64,000 nt of DNA from Streptomyces sp. CB02056 (GCF_001905545.1 NZ_LIPD01000001.1:124001-188000), one strand, 5' to 3'. Positions 1 to 11,293 are shown, counted from the stretch's first letter. A program made the numbers and translations. The notes: generated from the sequence alone by a model not told the origin.

Positions 1-20
1 CCGGCGTTTCGGGCCCGGCC

Positions 21-106
21 TCGCGGTTCTCCTGGTGGGCGCGCGGTCGGCGGGTGGTGCGGCTTCGCGGTTCTCCGGGGGGGCGTGCGGTCGGCGGGTG
101 GTGCGG
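21..106. repeat. Two-copy 42-bp tandem repeat
   Basis: Two near-identical 42-base units lie at 21-62 and 65-106 (period 44). They differ at three positions by eye. Both begin TCGCGGTTCTCC and end GGTCGGCGGGTGGTGCGG. The stretch 1-343 ahead of the tRNA gene shows no convincing coding frame. Apart from this repeat it holds a possible tRNA promoter near 251-280. Confidence 0.7.
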
Positions 107-250
107 TGGCGGGGCGTTGGCGGGGCGCGTGCGTCGGGAGTGCGCGCTGGGAGCGTGCGTCAGGCGCGGGCGCCGGGGGCGGGCGCCGTACGCCCGGAGC
201 GTGAGAGACGGGGCCTCCGGGGCGCGTGGTGCGGACCTCGGGAAACGGAT

Positions 251-280
251 TTCAGGAGCACGCCCCGGAGCGTGTAAAGT
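251..280 (+). promoter_or_regulatory. Possible promoter of tRNA-Ala
   Basis: An extended -10-like TGTAAAGT lies at 273-280 (hexamer TAAAGT, 275-280). A weak -35 TTCAGG lies at 251-256 with an 18-base spacer. It sits about 65 bases upstream of the mature tRNA 5' end. It is one of the few A/T-rich spots in the leader region. This is a motif-only guess. Confidence 0.35.
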
Positions 281-343
281 AGTCGATGTCGCCGAGGGAA
301 ACGGCCGGAAACAACCGGGAACCACGGTGACAACGCAGGTCAA

Positions 344-416
<73 letters not shown>

Positions 417-425
417 CAGCAGTCG

Positions 426-457
426 AGAGCCGCCTCCCGGAAACGGGGGGCGGCTCT
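426..457 (+). terminator. Terminator after tRNA-Ala
   Basis: AGAGCCGCC (426-434) pairs with GGCGGCTCT (449-457). The stem continues through a T-G pair and CCCG/CGGG (436-439/444-447) to a GAAA loop, giving about 14 base pairs. There is no real U-tract, as is common for high-GC actinomycete terminators. It separates the tRNA from the regulator gene at 515. Confidence 0.75.
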
Positions 458-514
458 TCGCCGTTCTGCCCGCGCCGCCGGTCCCGGCGGCCGGAATCCC
501 GCTACCGTCGTGCC

Positions 515-1810
515 ATGGCCGATCTGGAGCGAAGGCGGAACGAGGAACTGGCCCGGATACTCCACCAGCTCGGATGGAGTCCGGAACGGCTCGCCCGCGA
601 GGTGAGCCTCGCCCTGCCGCCGGGCCTCGCCATCAGCTCCACCGCCCCGTACAAGTGGCGCGACCGCGGCATGGTCCCGCGCAGCCCGCACGACCAGGCG
701 GTCTGCGAGGTGCTCAGCCGCACCCTCGGCATCGCCGTCACCTACGAACAGCTCTGGGGCCGGATGGGCGGCCACCGCGGCGCCAAGATCCTCTCGCCCC
801 GGCTGCTCACCGACCCGTGGACCGCCGACACCGCCCAGACCGCGCTGCGCGAGGCCGCCACCGACGCCGGCCCGGTGCGCCTCACCGACCTGTTCCGCGG
901 CGCCGACCTCGACCAGGCCGCCGCCCGCCTGGACTCCCCGCCGCCCCCCGTCGGCGGCGGCGAGGGCGCGCTGCGCGTCGAACCCGGACTGGCCGGCGAA
1001 CTCGGCCTGTCCTACCGCAGCAAGCAGAAGCTCGAACGGGCCTGCGGCGGCGGCCTCGTCCTCGGCCCCGTCCGGGCCGAACTCGCCATGCTGGCCAAGC
1101 TGCTGGAACTCGGCGCGTACGACGAACGGCTCGGCCGCGAGCTCTACGGCACGGCCAGCAGACTCGCCCGGCTGGCCGGCTGGGCCGCGTACGACCTCGG
1201 CCACGACGCCGCCGCCCAGCGCGCCTTCGTCGCCGCGCTGCGCGCCGCCCACGTCAGCGGCGACCCCCGGCTCGGCGTCGCGGTGCTCGGCGCGCTGGTC
1301 GTGCTCGCCACCCAGGGCACCGGCGGGCGCGGGCTGGACGCCGTCTCCGCGCTGGTGACCGCCCTGGACACCCACGGCGCCGCGCTCAGCCCCGTCGCCC
1401 GGGCCCGCCAGTACGGCCGGCTCGCCGGCGCGTACGGCCGCCGGGGCGAGGCCGAACGGGCCGAGGCAGCCGCCGCCCGGGCCTTCGCCGAACTGGACGG
1501 CCTGCCCGGCACCGAGGAGGTCCGGGCCGCCCTCTCCGGGATGGTGGGGGAGGGGCGGCTGGCGCTCGGCCAGCACCGGCTCGCCAAGGTGCTGCTCGCC
1601 GAGGCGGTGGCCGGTCTCGGACCGGGACGGGCCCGCACCAAGACGCTGCTGATGGTGCGCCTCGCCGAGGCCCACCGCCGGCTCGGCGACCAGCGGGAGG
1701 CGGCCCGCACCGCCTCGCTGGCGCGCTCGCTCGCGGCGGGGATGCAGTCCGAGCGGGTGGCGAAGGCGCTGCGGGAGTTCGACGCGGCGGGGCGGGTGGC
1801 GGCGCGGTAG
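515..1810 (+). CDS. Putative DNA-binding/TPR-like regulatory protein
   Basis: 431 aa. The N-terminal ~75 residues look helix-turn-helix-like: RRNEELARILHQLGWSPERLAREV, then a section around YKWRDRGMVP and a region matching the Streptomyces family of XRE-like proteins that fuse a diverged HTH to a long alpha-helical repeat region. From about residue 160 it is Ala/Leu/Arg-rich with repeated helix-turn-helix pairs (AYGRRGEAERAEAAAARAF, RLAEAHRRLGDQREAARTA) suggestive of TPRs. There are no membrane segments or catalytic motifs. The ATG at 515 is preferred because a -10-like TACCGT (503-508) ends six bases before it, so the transcript is probably leaderless; upstream in-frame codons run through the tRNA. 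The target is unknown, and the regulatory role is inferred from fold resemblance only. Confidence 0.75.
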   Translation: MADLERRRNEELARILHQLGWSPERLAREVSLALPPGLAISSTAPYKWRDRGMVPRSPHDQAVCEVLSRTLGIAVTYEQLWGRMGGHRGAKILSPRLLTDPWTADTAQTALREAATDAGPVRLTDLFRGADLDQAAARLDSPPPPVGGGEGALRVEPGLAGELGLSYRSKQKLERACGGGLVLGPVRAELAMLAKLLELGAYDERLGRELYGTASRLARLAGWAAYDLGHDAAAQRAFVAALRAAHVSGDPRLGVAVLGALVVLATQGTGGRGLDAVSALVTALDTHGAALSPVARARQYGRLAGAYGRRGEAERAEAAAARAFAELDGLPGTEEVRAALSGMVGEGRLALGQHRLAKVLLAEAVAGLGPGRARTKTLLMVRLAEAHRRLGDQREAARTASLARSLAAGMQSERVAKALREFDAAGRVAAR

Positions 1811-1945
1811 GGCGGGTTGCGGCTCGGCCCCGCGCGGTTCCGTGCGGCCTCGTGCGGTCCTGCGTGGCTCGCTGCGGCTCCCGGGTGGCTCCGCGGGGCC
1901 TCATGCGGCTCCGTGCGGCCCTGGGCGGCTCCGTGCCGCCGTCCC
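1811..1945. repeat. Degenerate GC-rich repeats after regulator gene
   Basis: Directly after the stop codon come several imperfect copies of a short unit around TGCGGCTCC/GTGCGGCC (for example near 1847, 1876, 1903 and 1917). The stretch has no plausible gene and ends just before the leuS leader. It may be slipped-strand expansion in unconstrained DNA. Confidence 0.5.
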
Positions 1946-1993
1946 GGCGGTATACCCCGCAGCCCGTCGACCCGCTTGCGGTACCCTGAGCCC

Positions 1994-2032
1994 ATGCGAA
2001 CCGTGCGCCTGCTCCTTAGCCGGCCGCGCTGA
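1994..2032 (+). CDS. Leucine leader peptide (leuS attenuator)
   Basis: A 12-codon ORF encodes MRTVRLLLSRPR, with three consecutive leucine codons CTG-CTC-CTT at 2009-2017. CTT is a rarely used leucine codon in this GC-rich genome. It begins 199 bases upstream of leuS and is followed by an intrinsic terminator (2078-2101). Leucine codons in a short ORF followed by a terminator ahead of leucyl-tRNA synthetase is the classical ribosome-mediated attenuator arrangement. Such leuS attenuators have been predicted by comparative work in some Streptomyces. Charged tRNA-Leu scarcity would stall the ribosome at the Leu codons and prevent terminator formation. The region right after the Leu codons (AGCCGG, 2018-2023) can pair with CCGGCT (2039-2044), and the latter can alternatively pair with GCCGG (2060-2064). 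Confidence 0.8.
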   Translation: MRTVRLLLSRPR

Positions 2033-2077
2033 CCAGGACCGGCTGAGCCTTCGGGCGGTGCCGGAGTCGGCGTGGCG

Positions 2078-2101
2078 TCCCCTCCTGCGAGGGGATTTTT
2101 T
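2078..2101 (+). terminator. leuS attenuator terminator
   Basis: TCCCCTC (2078-2084) pairs with GAGGGGA (2089-2095) around a CTGC loop. Six Ts follow (2096-2101) and then GTTTT. A run like this is striking in such GC-rich DNA and marks a true intrinsic terminator placed about 90 bases before the leuS start. CAGGA at 2034-2038 can pair with TCCTG at 2083-2087, offering a possible antiterminator. That pairing is my suggestion and needs folding. Confidence 0.85.
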
Positions 2102-2192
2102 GTTTTCCGCCCCCCGATCCCGTCCCGGGCCGGGTCCACGGGCCGGCCGCCCGCGCGGTTCGCCAACCGACACCGATGGAGCTTGAAGGACC

Positions 2193-5087
<2,895 letters not shown>

Positions 5088-5169
5088 GTGTTCTTGGTGC
5101 GGAAGTGACCGCGGGGTGATCGCGGGAGCGGTCGCGTGAGCGGTCGGGCGGGCGTCCTTCGGGGCGCCC

Positions 5170-5312
5170 GTCCGGCGTTTTCGGGGTCTTTCGGGGGTCG
5201 GCGCTTCGGGGAGTCGGCGTTCTCGGGGTCCGGTGCTTTCGGGGGGCCGGCGTTTTCGGGGCGTTTCGGGGTTCGGTGCTTTCGGGGAGTCGGCGTTTTC
5301 GGGTTCGGTGCC
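5170..5312. repeat. Imperfect tandem repeats after leuS
   Basis: The 431-base gap between leuS and the next gene (5088-5518) is non-coding by codon pattern. It carries about seven imperfect copies of a unit resembling GTCGGCGTTTTCGGGG, spaced roughly 18-20 bases apart, for example at 5170, 5211 and 5290. No clear terminator was seen. The last 100 bases before 5519 should hold the promoter of the downstream gene; GGCTACCGT at 5441-5449 is a possible -10 region. Confidence 0.6.
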
Positions 5313-5518
5313 GGCTGGGCGTCTTGCGGGGCGCTTGCGGGGGGCTTCCAGGGTGGTCGGGGGCCCTCGGGGAGATCCCGGATCTGACCCTGATCTCCGT
5401 CCGCCAGGGCCCTCTCGGCTGCCCCCGGGCGGGTTCCGGCGGCTACCGTGGAACCCTCGGCAATGCGGCCCGCGTTGGGCCCGGTGGGGGCCGGAACGAC
5501 GGCGGAAGGTGGCGCGCG

Positions 5519-6340
5519 ATGGACGTGTTCGGCGTGATGATCGGGCTGGTCCTGCTCTTCGGGGTCGCGGCGATGGTCCTGGCCGTGATCGGCACGGTCA
5601 AGGCCGCCAAGGCCGTCGGCGCGAAGATCGAGAAGCACGAGGCCAACGCCCGGCGCGCCGTGGAGACCGCCACCCTCAAGGCGAAGACGTACACCAGGGT
5701 CGGCCCGCCCGCGCAGATCGCCACCGTCCGGCTGGGCCTGCGGACCTCGCTCGACGGCACCCGGCAGGTACTGGAGGGCGGCCTCGCGCAGGACAGCCAG
5801 CTCGGCGAGTCGCTCGCCCTGCTCGACCGGCTCGACACGCACGCCGCCGAGCTCGACGGCGAGCTGCGGATGCTGGAGCGCGAGCCGGACACCGCGCGGA
5901 TCGCCGCCAAGCTGCCGGAGCTGCGCGAGCGGGCGGAGCGGATCACGCACTCGGCGGAGACCATGCGCTGGGCGGCGCAGGACCGGATGCACCGGTTCGC
6001 GGACGACGAGCTGAGCCGGCTGAGCCAGGAGTGCGAGAGCGAGGCGGGGGCGCTGCGGCACTGGGACGTCGCGGGGGGTGCTTCGGGGGCTGCCGGTTCC
6101 GCGGGGGCGGGTGGAGCCCCGGGGTCCGGTGGTTCCGCGGGGGTCGGTGGTGCTGCTGCGGGGTCTGGTGGTTCCGCGGGGGCGACCGGGGGTGCGGCGC
6201 GGTCCGGGGGTGCGGCTCGGGCCGGGCTGACCGACGGGAAGGGACGGCCGAGCGCGGAGGAGCTGCTCGGGCTCGCCGATCCGCTGGCCAAGCTGGCGCA
6301 GCGGCTGCGCAAGCCCTCGACGGGGCCCTCGGCGGGCTGA
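5519..6340 (+). CDS. Hypothetical membrane-anchored protein
   Basis: 273 aa. One N-terminal hydrophobic segment (about residues 5-27, MIGLVLLFGVAAMVLAVIG) is followed by a basic, then long helical cytoplasmic-type region rich in E/R/L with heptad-like character (about 35-180). A low-complexity Gly/Ser/Ala tail lies at about 183-240, built from GSGGSAG-like units. A short conserved-looking end (SAEELLGLADPLAKLAQRL) closes it. There are no catalytic motifs. It resembles uncharacterised single-pass proteins encoded beside degV in Streptomyces. The ATG at 5519 is chosen because the hydrophobic anchor starts there; there is a weak AAGG upstream. Function unknown. Confidence 0.75.
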   Translation: MDVFGVMIGLVLLFGVAAMVLAVIGTVKAAKAVGAKIEKHEANARRAVETATLKAKTYTRVGPPAQIATVRLGLRTSLDGTRQVLEGGLAQDSQLGESLALLDRLDTHAAELDGELRMLEREPDTARIAAKLPELRERAERITHSAETMRWAAQDRMHRFADDELSRLSQECESEAGALRHWDVAGGASGAAGSAGAGGAPGSGGSAGVGGAAAGSGGSAGATGGAARSGGAARAGLTDGKGRPSAEELLGLADPLAKLAQRLRKPSTGPSAG

Positions 6341-6457
6341 GCCGGTCGGGCGTCACGGGCGCTCCGACGGGCTGAGCCGGTCGCGCGTCACGGGACCTCC
6401 CGAGGGGCCCGGACCGGGCGCTGTCCTCCCGGAGCGACGGGGGGTAACCTCCGGCTC

Positions 6458-7303
6458 ATGCCCTCCGACCTCGCACTTGTCACCGATTCCACGGCCTATC
6501 TGCCGCAGGACGCCCTCGACCGGTACGGGATCACGGTGGTCCCGCTGAGCGTCGCGGTCGGCGACTCGGTGCTGAGCGAGGGCGTCGAGATCTCCCCGAA
6601 GGACGTCGCCGAGGCGCTGCGCGGCAAGCAGCGGGTGACCACCTCCCGGCCGAACCCGGAGACCTTCGCCGCCGCCTACCGGGCGGCCGCCGAGGCCGGG
6701 GCGAAGGGCATCGTCTCGGTGCACATCTCCGGCGAACTGTCCGGCACCGTCGAGGCCGCCCGGCTGGCCGCCGCCGAGGCGCCCGTACCGGTGCGGGTGG
6801 TGGACAGCCGACTGGTCGGGATGGCGCTCGGGTACGGGGTGCTGGCGGCGGCCGAGGCGATCGCGGCCGGGCAGGGCCTGGCCGAGGCGGCCGAGGCGGC
6901 CGGCCGGCGGGCGGCCGGGACCAGCGGGTTCTTCTACGTCGACACCCTGGAACACCTGCGCCGGGGCGGACGGATCGGGGCGGCGCGGGCGCTGCTCGGC
7001 TCGGCCCTGGCGGTCAAGCCGCTGCTGCACCTGGACGGCGGGCGGATCGAGCCGCTGGAGAAGGTGCGGACGGCGTCGCGGGCGATCGCGCGGCTGGAGG
7101 AGATCGCGGTCGAGCGGTCGGGGGAGCTGGACGTCGACATCACCGTGCACCACCTGGCGGCCGAGGAGCGGGCCGAACCGCTCGCGGAGCGGCTGCGGGC
7201 CCGGGTGCCGGGGCTGCGGGAGCTGTACGTCGGCGAGGTGGGGGCGGTGATCGGGGCGCACGTCGGGCCGGGGCTGCTGGCGGTGGTGGTCGCGCCGCGC
7301 TGA
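6458..7303 (+). CDS. DegV family fatty-acid-binding protein
   Basis: 281 aa, the standard DegV length. DegV proteins (FakB-like) bind a fatty acid in the cytoplasm; in Firmicutes they present it to the kinase FakA. Family marks are VTDSTAYLPQDALDRYGI at the N-terminus, TTSRPNPETF around residue 65, and HISGELSGTVEAARLA around 88-103, which contains the Ser-Gly-Thr lipid-head contact. The C-terminal motif VGAVIGAHVGPGLLAVVV matches the family GxVIGxHxGPG ending. A -10-like TAACCT (6445-6450) ends seven bases before the ATG, so the mRNA is probably leaderless. No fakA-like DAK gene is visible in the window. The native partner in actinomycetes is unknown. Confidence 0.9.
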   Translation: MPSDLALVTDSTAYLPQDALDRYGITVVPLSVAVGDSVLSEGVEISPKDVAEALRGKQRVTTSRPNPETFAAAYRAAAEAGAKGIVSVHISGELSGTVEAARLAAAEAPVPVRVVDSRLVGMALGYGVLAAAEAIAAGQGLAEAAEAAGRRAAGTSGFFYVDTLEHLRRGGRIGAARALLGSALAVKPLLHLDGGRIEPLEKVRTASRAIARLEEIAVERSGELDVDITVHHLAAEERAEPLAERLRARVPGLRELYVGEVGAVIGAHVGPGLLAVVVAPR

Positions 7304-7320
7304 GGGGGTGGCGGGGTGGC

Positions 7321-7378
7321 GGTCCGGTGGGTGGTTCGTTGGGCGGTTCGCTGGGTGGGTGGTCCGGTGGGTGGTTCG
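7321..7378. repeat. Direct repeat after degV
   Basis: GGTCCGGTGGGTGGTTCG occurs twice, at 7321-7338 and 7361-7378 (period 40). It lies within a G/T-rich tract that begins immediately after the DegV stop codon. No terminator hairpin is obvious. Confidence 0.7.
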
Positions 7379-7432
7379 CTGGCCGCTCGGTCAACCTCAG
7401 GCGGTCCTACCCACTCTTGTGAGTGACGCTTT

Positions 7433-7459
7433 TTATCCACAACCCCCGGGTTATCCACA
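7433..7459 (+). promoter_or_regulatory. Pair of DnaA boxes upstream of comEA
   Basis: Two perfect TTATCCACA nonamers lie at 7433-7441 and 7451-7459, in the same orientation and 18 bases apart start to start. They are in the AT-richest part of the degV-comEA gap. TTATCCACA matches the canonical bacterial DnaA box; Streptomyces oriC boxes favour TTGTCCACA. The pair ends about 40 bases before the probable comEA -10 (7498-7503), an ideal place for DnaA to affect transcription or to be titrated. Confidence 0.7.
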
Positions 7460-7510
7460 GGGTTTCGTTAATTTCCGCACGTTCGCCGGAGGACTCCTAC
7501 CGTCCTCGGC

Positions 7511-8434
7511 ATGACGACCATGGGCCTGGGCGCGGCGAAGCGCCATGCGATCAACGAGACGGTGCGGCTGCGGATGGCCGCGCTGCTGCCGATGGATGAC
7601 GAGCCGGAGGGCGGTGTCGGAGGGGGTCCCTCGGGCCCGGTCCCGCCGCCGTCGCCGGTTGCGATGCCGGTGCCGGTGCTGTCGGATCCGGGCGACGCCG
7701 ACATGGGTCCGCCGGAGGCCGGGGCGCGTTCGCGGTTCTCCGCATCCTCCTCAATCCCCTCGTTCGCCTCGGTGCTGGCACTCGATCGGCGCGCGGTGGC
7801 CGGATTGGCCATCCTGCTGCTGTTCGCGGTCGGTTACGCCGTGCAGCACTTCTGGCTGGCCCGGCCGGAGGCGGTCGCCGTACCCGCGCTCGCGGCGGTC
7901 GCGGCACCGTCGGGGGCGGAGCCGTCCGTCCCCGCCGACTCCGCTCCTTCCAGGGCCGGGCCCGGCGCCGGTGCCGAGGCCGTGCCCGGCACCGGGCCGG
8001 CTGTCGTGGTGGACATCGGCGGCCGGGTCCACCTCCCGGGCCTGCACACCCTGCCCGGCGGCTCCCGGGTAGCCGACGCCCTGCGGGCGGCGGGCGGTCC
8101 GTTGCCGGAGACGGACACCAGGAACCTCAACCTGGCCCGCATCCTGACGGACGGTGAGCAGATCCTGGTCGGCGAGCAGGCGCCCGCCCCCGGCCCGGTG
8201 GTCGGAAGCGGGAGCGGCCCTCCGGGCGCCGTCGTGCCCCGGCCGCCCGTCAGCCTCAACCGCGCGACGCTCGAACAGCTCGACAGCCTTCCCGGTGTCG
8301 GCCCCACCCTCGCCCAGCGCATCCTCGCCTACCGCACCTCGCACGGATCCTTCCGCTCCCTCGACCAACTCCGGCAGGTCAGCGGCATCGGCGCCCGTAC
8401 GTACGCGGAGCTCCGTCCGCTGCTCACCCTCTGA
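7511..8434 (+). CDS. comEA: ComEA-type DNA-binding competence protein
   Basis: 307 aa. In competent bacteria ComEA is a membrane-tethered receptor that binds incoming double-stranded DNA and feeds the ComEC channel. Here a long cytoplasmic N-terminus (about 1-95) precedes a single membrane span (about 97-115, AVAGLAILLLFAVGYAVQHFW). A linker rich in Ala, Pro and Gly follows. Then comes a SLBB domain (about 160-230, VVVDIGGRVHLPGLHTLPGG). A C-terminal double helix-hairpin-helix (LNRATLEQLDSLPGVGPTLAQRIL, then GIGARTYAELRPLL) completes it. The ATG fits a leaderless start from TACCGT (7498-7503). It sits 84 bases before comEC and is probably co-transcribed. Natural competence is not established in Streptomyces, so the real role is uncertain. 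Confidence 0.92.
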   Translation: MTTMGLGAAKRHAINETVRLRMAALLPMDDEPEGGVGGGPSGPVPPPSPVAMPVPVLSDPGDADMGPPEAGARSRFSASSSIPSFASVLALDRRAVAGLAILLLFAVGYAVQHFWLARPEAVAVPALAAVAAPSGAEPSVPADSAPSRAGPGAGAEAVPGTGPAVVVDIGGRVHLPGLHTLPGGSRVADALRAAGGPLPETDTRNLNLARILTDGEQILVGEQAPAPGPVVGSGSGPPGAVVPRPPVSLNRATLEQLDSLPGVGPTLAQRILAYRTSHGSFRSLDQLRQVSGIGARTYAELRPLLTL

Positions 8435-8518
8435 CGCCCTGTCCTGCCGCTGTCCCTGCCCGTCCCCCTTGTCCGCTTCCCCCGCCCGCGTGCCCGGCCT
8501 TCGAAGGGAGGTACCGCC

Positions 8519-11197
8519 ATGTCCGTCGCCACCGTGCCGGTCGGTCCGGCCGTTGCGTCCCGTTCTCCGGGCGCCGACTTCCGGCTGCTGCTGCCCGCCG
8601 TCTCGGCCTGGGCGGTCACTGCGGCACTCCTGCGTCTGGAGCCGGGGTACGCGGCCCTCGTCCTCACCGCGGCGGGCGTCGCCGCGCTCGCGGCCGTCCT
8701 GCTGCTCACCCGGCCGGGGGGCCTGCGCCGGCGCGGGGCCTCGGCGACGCTGGCCGCCGTCCTGCTCACCGGTGCGGCGGCCGCGATCGCCACCCCGCTG
8801 CACACCGCCGCCCTCCACCGGGGGCCGGTGCCGGAGCTCGCCCGTGCGTCCGCGGCCGCCGGTCCGCGAGCGCCGGGCGAGCCCGCCCCGGTGGTGGAGG
8901 TGGAGCTGACCGTCGCGGGGGATCCGAAGGTCCACACCTCCCGGGGCGGCACCGTCGGCGGGCAGGCGCTCCTCACCGTGGACGCGGTGGCCGACCGTGT
9001 CACCCCGCTCCCGGACGGGCGGAGCACCCGCACGCGTACGCCGGTGACCGTCATGGCCCGAGGGGCGGAGGGCGAGCCCTGGCAGCGGCTGCTCCCGTCC
9101 CAGCGGCTGGCCGTGGAGGCCGAGGTACGGCCGGCGGGGGAGGGGCACGACACCGAGTCCGCCGCGCTGCTGGTGGTCCACGGGGCGCCCCGGCAGCTGG
9201 CGCCGCCGAGCCTGCCGCAGCGGATCGCCGGGCGCCTCCGTGAAGGCCTCCGCACGGCCACCGACGGACTGCCCGCGGATGCGCGCGGGCTGCTCCCGGG
9301 GCTGGTCGTCGGCGACACCTCGCGACTGCCCGACGACCTCGACGACGCCTTCCGGGCCACTGACCTGGTCCACCTGGTGGCGGTCAGCGGGGCCAACCTG
9401 GCGATCGTCCTCGGTGCGCTGCTGGGAGCGCCCGGGCAGGCCGGCACCCCGGAACGGCGCGGGCTGGCCGCGGTGCTGGGGCTGTCACTGCGCACCGGCG
9501 CGCTGCTCGGCACGGCTCTGACGCTGGCCTTCGTCACCGTCTGCCGGCCCGAGCCCAGCGTGCTTCGGGCGGCCGGGACGGGACTGATCGGCATGCTGGC
9601 CCTGGCCACCGGCCGTCCCCGCAAGGCCGTGCCCGCGCTCGCCGGGGCCGTCCTGGTGCTGGTCCTGCTGGACCCGTTCCTGGCGCGCTCGTTCGGCTTC
9701 CTGCTCTCCGTGCTCGCCACCGCCGGGCTGCTCGTCCTCGGGCCGCACTGGGCCGAAGCCCTGCGGGCCCGCCGCTGGCCGCACCACCTGGCGGGCGCGT
9801 TCGCGGCGGCGGCGGCCGCCCAGGCGCTGTGCGCGCCGGTGACGGTGGTGCTGTCCGGGCACATCAGCCTGGTCGGCATCCCCTGCAACCTGCTGGCCGA
9901 GCTGGCGGTGGCTCCGACGACGTTGCTCGGCTTCGGGGTGCTCGCCCTTCAGCCGCTCCTTCCGGCCCTGGCCCGCCTGCTCGCGGAACCGGCCGGGCTG
10001 CCGGCCGGCTGGCTGGCCCTGGTCGCACGGCGCGGCGCCGAGGTGCCAGGTGGCCAACTGACCTGGCCCGGAGGTTGGTTCGGGACGGCGACGGTCGCGC
10101 TGGCCGTCCTGGCGGCCTGCTGGGCGGCGCCGCTCCTGTTGCCCCGACGGCGGGAGCCGGGCAGTCCGGTGCCGGTGCCCGCTCGGCGGCGCTGGGCGCG
10201 GGCGCTGGTGACGGCAGTGCTGATGATGGTCCTGCTGGCCGTGCTGCTCCGCCCGCCGCAGCTCATCCGGATCGCCACTGGCTGGCCGCCGCCGGGGTGG
10301 CGACTGGTGATGTGCGACATCGGGCAGGGGGACATGCTGGCCCTGGCGACGGGGGAGCCGGACAGCGCGGTGGTGATCGACGCCGGGCCGGACCCGAACG
10401 CCGCCGACCGATGCCTGCGCGACCTCGGCGTGACGACCGTCCCCTTACTCCTGCTGACGCATTTCCATGCCGACCACGTCGAGGGCGTGCCGGGGGTGTT
10501 GCGGGGCCGCCGGGTCGGCGCCGTCGAGGGCACCACGCTGGACGACCCGCCGGGCGAGGCGGCCCGGGTGACGGGCTGGGCCGTAGGGGCCGGCCTCCCG
10601 TTGCTGAGAGCGGGTCGGGGTGAACGGCGCTCCGTCGGAGCGGAGTTGGCCTGGGACGTGGTGTGGCCCGTCCCCGGTGCGGCTGCCGAGGCGCCCGGAC
10701 CGAACAACGCAAGCGTCGCACTGATGGTGTCACTGACAGGAGGACTACGGATGGCACTGCTCGGAGATCTCGAACCGCAGGCCCAGTCGGCCCTGCTGGG
10801 TCGGCTGGGGAAGGTCGACGTCGTGAAGGTGGCGCACCACGGATCGGCCCACCAGGACTGGGACTTGGCCGGTGCGATGCGGCCCCGGCTGGCCCTCGTC
10901 TCCTGCGGCGAGGGCAACCCGTACGGTCACCCGTCCCCGAAGACGGTCGACCACCTGCGCGCACTCGGCGCCACCGTTCTGCGCACCGACCGGGAGGGGG
11001 ACATCGCGGTGACGGGCGACTCCCCGGCCACCCTCGGCGCGGCCGTCCACCCCCAGCCCGCCCACGCGGCCCGCCACTCCAGCGGCAACGCCAGGCCCGG
11101 CGGCGCCGGCGGAACCGGTGGGGCCGACGGGCACGGCCCCGCACCCCACGCCCACCCCGAGCGGACCCCGGGCGCCCCGCGGGCCCCGCCCACCTGA
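8519..11197 (+). CDS. comEC: ComEC/Rec2 DNA-uptake channel protein
   Basis: 892 aa. ComEC forms the inner-membrane channel that admits single-stranded DNA. The order is N-terminal membrane spans (about 20-90), an OB/DUF4131-like extracytoplasmic region (about 95-250), the polytopic Competence domain (about 265-560, including LVHLVAVSGANLAIV), and a C-terminal metallo-beta-lactamase domain (about 590-840). The latter has the metal motif LTHFHADHVEGV near 647 and VAHHGSAHQ near 765. The start is an ATG after GGGAGGTACCGCC, a good ribosome site. Codon 643 (10445-10447) is TTA, the leucine codon that needs the bldA tRNA in Streptomyces, so full-length protein may be made only late in development. 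The C-terminal 60 residues are low-complexity G/A/H/P. Confidence 0.93.
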   Translation: MSVATVPVGPAVASRSPGADFRLLLPAVSAWAVTAALLRLEPGYAALVLTAAGVAALAAVLLLTRPGGLRRRGASATLAAVLLTGAAAAIATPLHTAALHRGPVPELARASAAAGPRAPGEPAPVVEVELTVAGDPKVHTSRGGTVGGQALLTVDAVADRVTPLPDGRSTRTRTPVTVMARGAEGEPWQRLLPSQRLAVEAEVRPAGEGHDTESAALLVVHGAPRQLAPPSLPQRIAGRLREGLRTATDGLPADARGLLPGLVVGDTSRLPDDLDDAFRATDLVHLVAVSGANLAIVLGALLGAPGQAGTPERRGLAAVLGLSLRTGALLGTALTLAFVTVCRPEPSVLRAAGTGLIGMLALATGRPRKAVPALAGAVLVLVLLDPFLARSFGFLLSVLATAGLLVLGPHWAEALRARRWPHHLAGAFAAAAAAQALCAPVTVVLSGHISLVGIPCNLLAELAVAPTTLLGFGVLALQPLLPALARLLAEPAGLPAGWLALVARRGAEVPGGQLTWPGGWFGTATVALAVLAACWAAPLLLPRRREPGSPVPVPARRRWARALVTAVLMMVLLAVLLRPPQLIRIATGWPPPGWRLVMCDIGQGDMLALATGEPDSAVVIDAGPDPNAADRCLRDLGVTTVPLLLLTHFHADHVEGVPGVLRGRRVGAVEGTTLDDPPGEAARVTGWAVGAGLPLLRAGRGERRSVGAELAWDVVWPVPGAAAEAPGPNNASVALMVSLTGGLRMALLGDLEPQAQSALLGRLGKVDVVKVAHHGSAHQDWDLAGAMRPRLALVSCGEGNPYGHPSPKTVDHLRALGATVLRTDREGDIAVTGDSPATLGAAVHPQPAHAARHSSGNARPGGAGGTGGADGHGPAPHAHPERTPGAPRAPPT

Positions 11198-11293
11198 CCC
11201 CCGCGCTCTCCTCCTTCCACCAATCAACGTGGGGGCATGGAAAGTAGAAGGGGGTGGTGGGAGGAGGAGCGGCGCAAAGCCAGCAGAAACGTT

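Noticed and set aside
1994..2192. T-box riboswitch upstream of leuS
   Set aside because: No T-box sequence or specifier-loop architecture is seen; the Leu-codon leader peptide plus terminator explains the region better.
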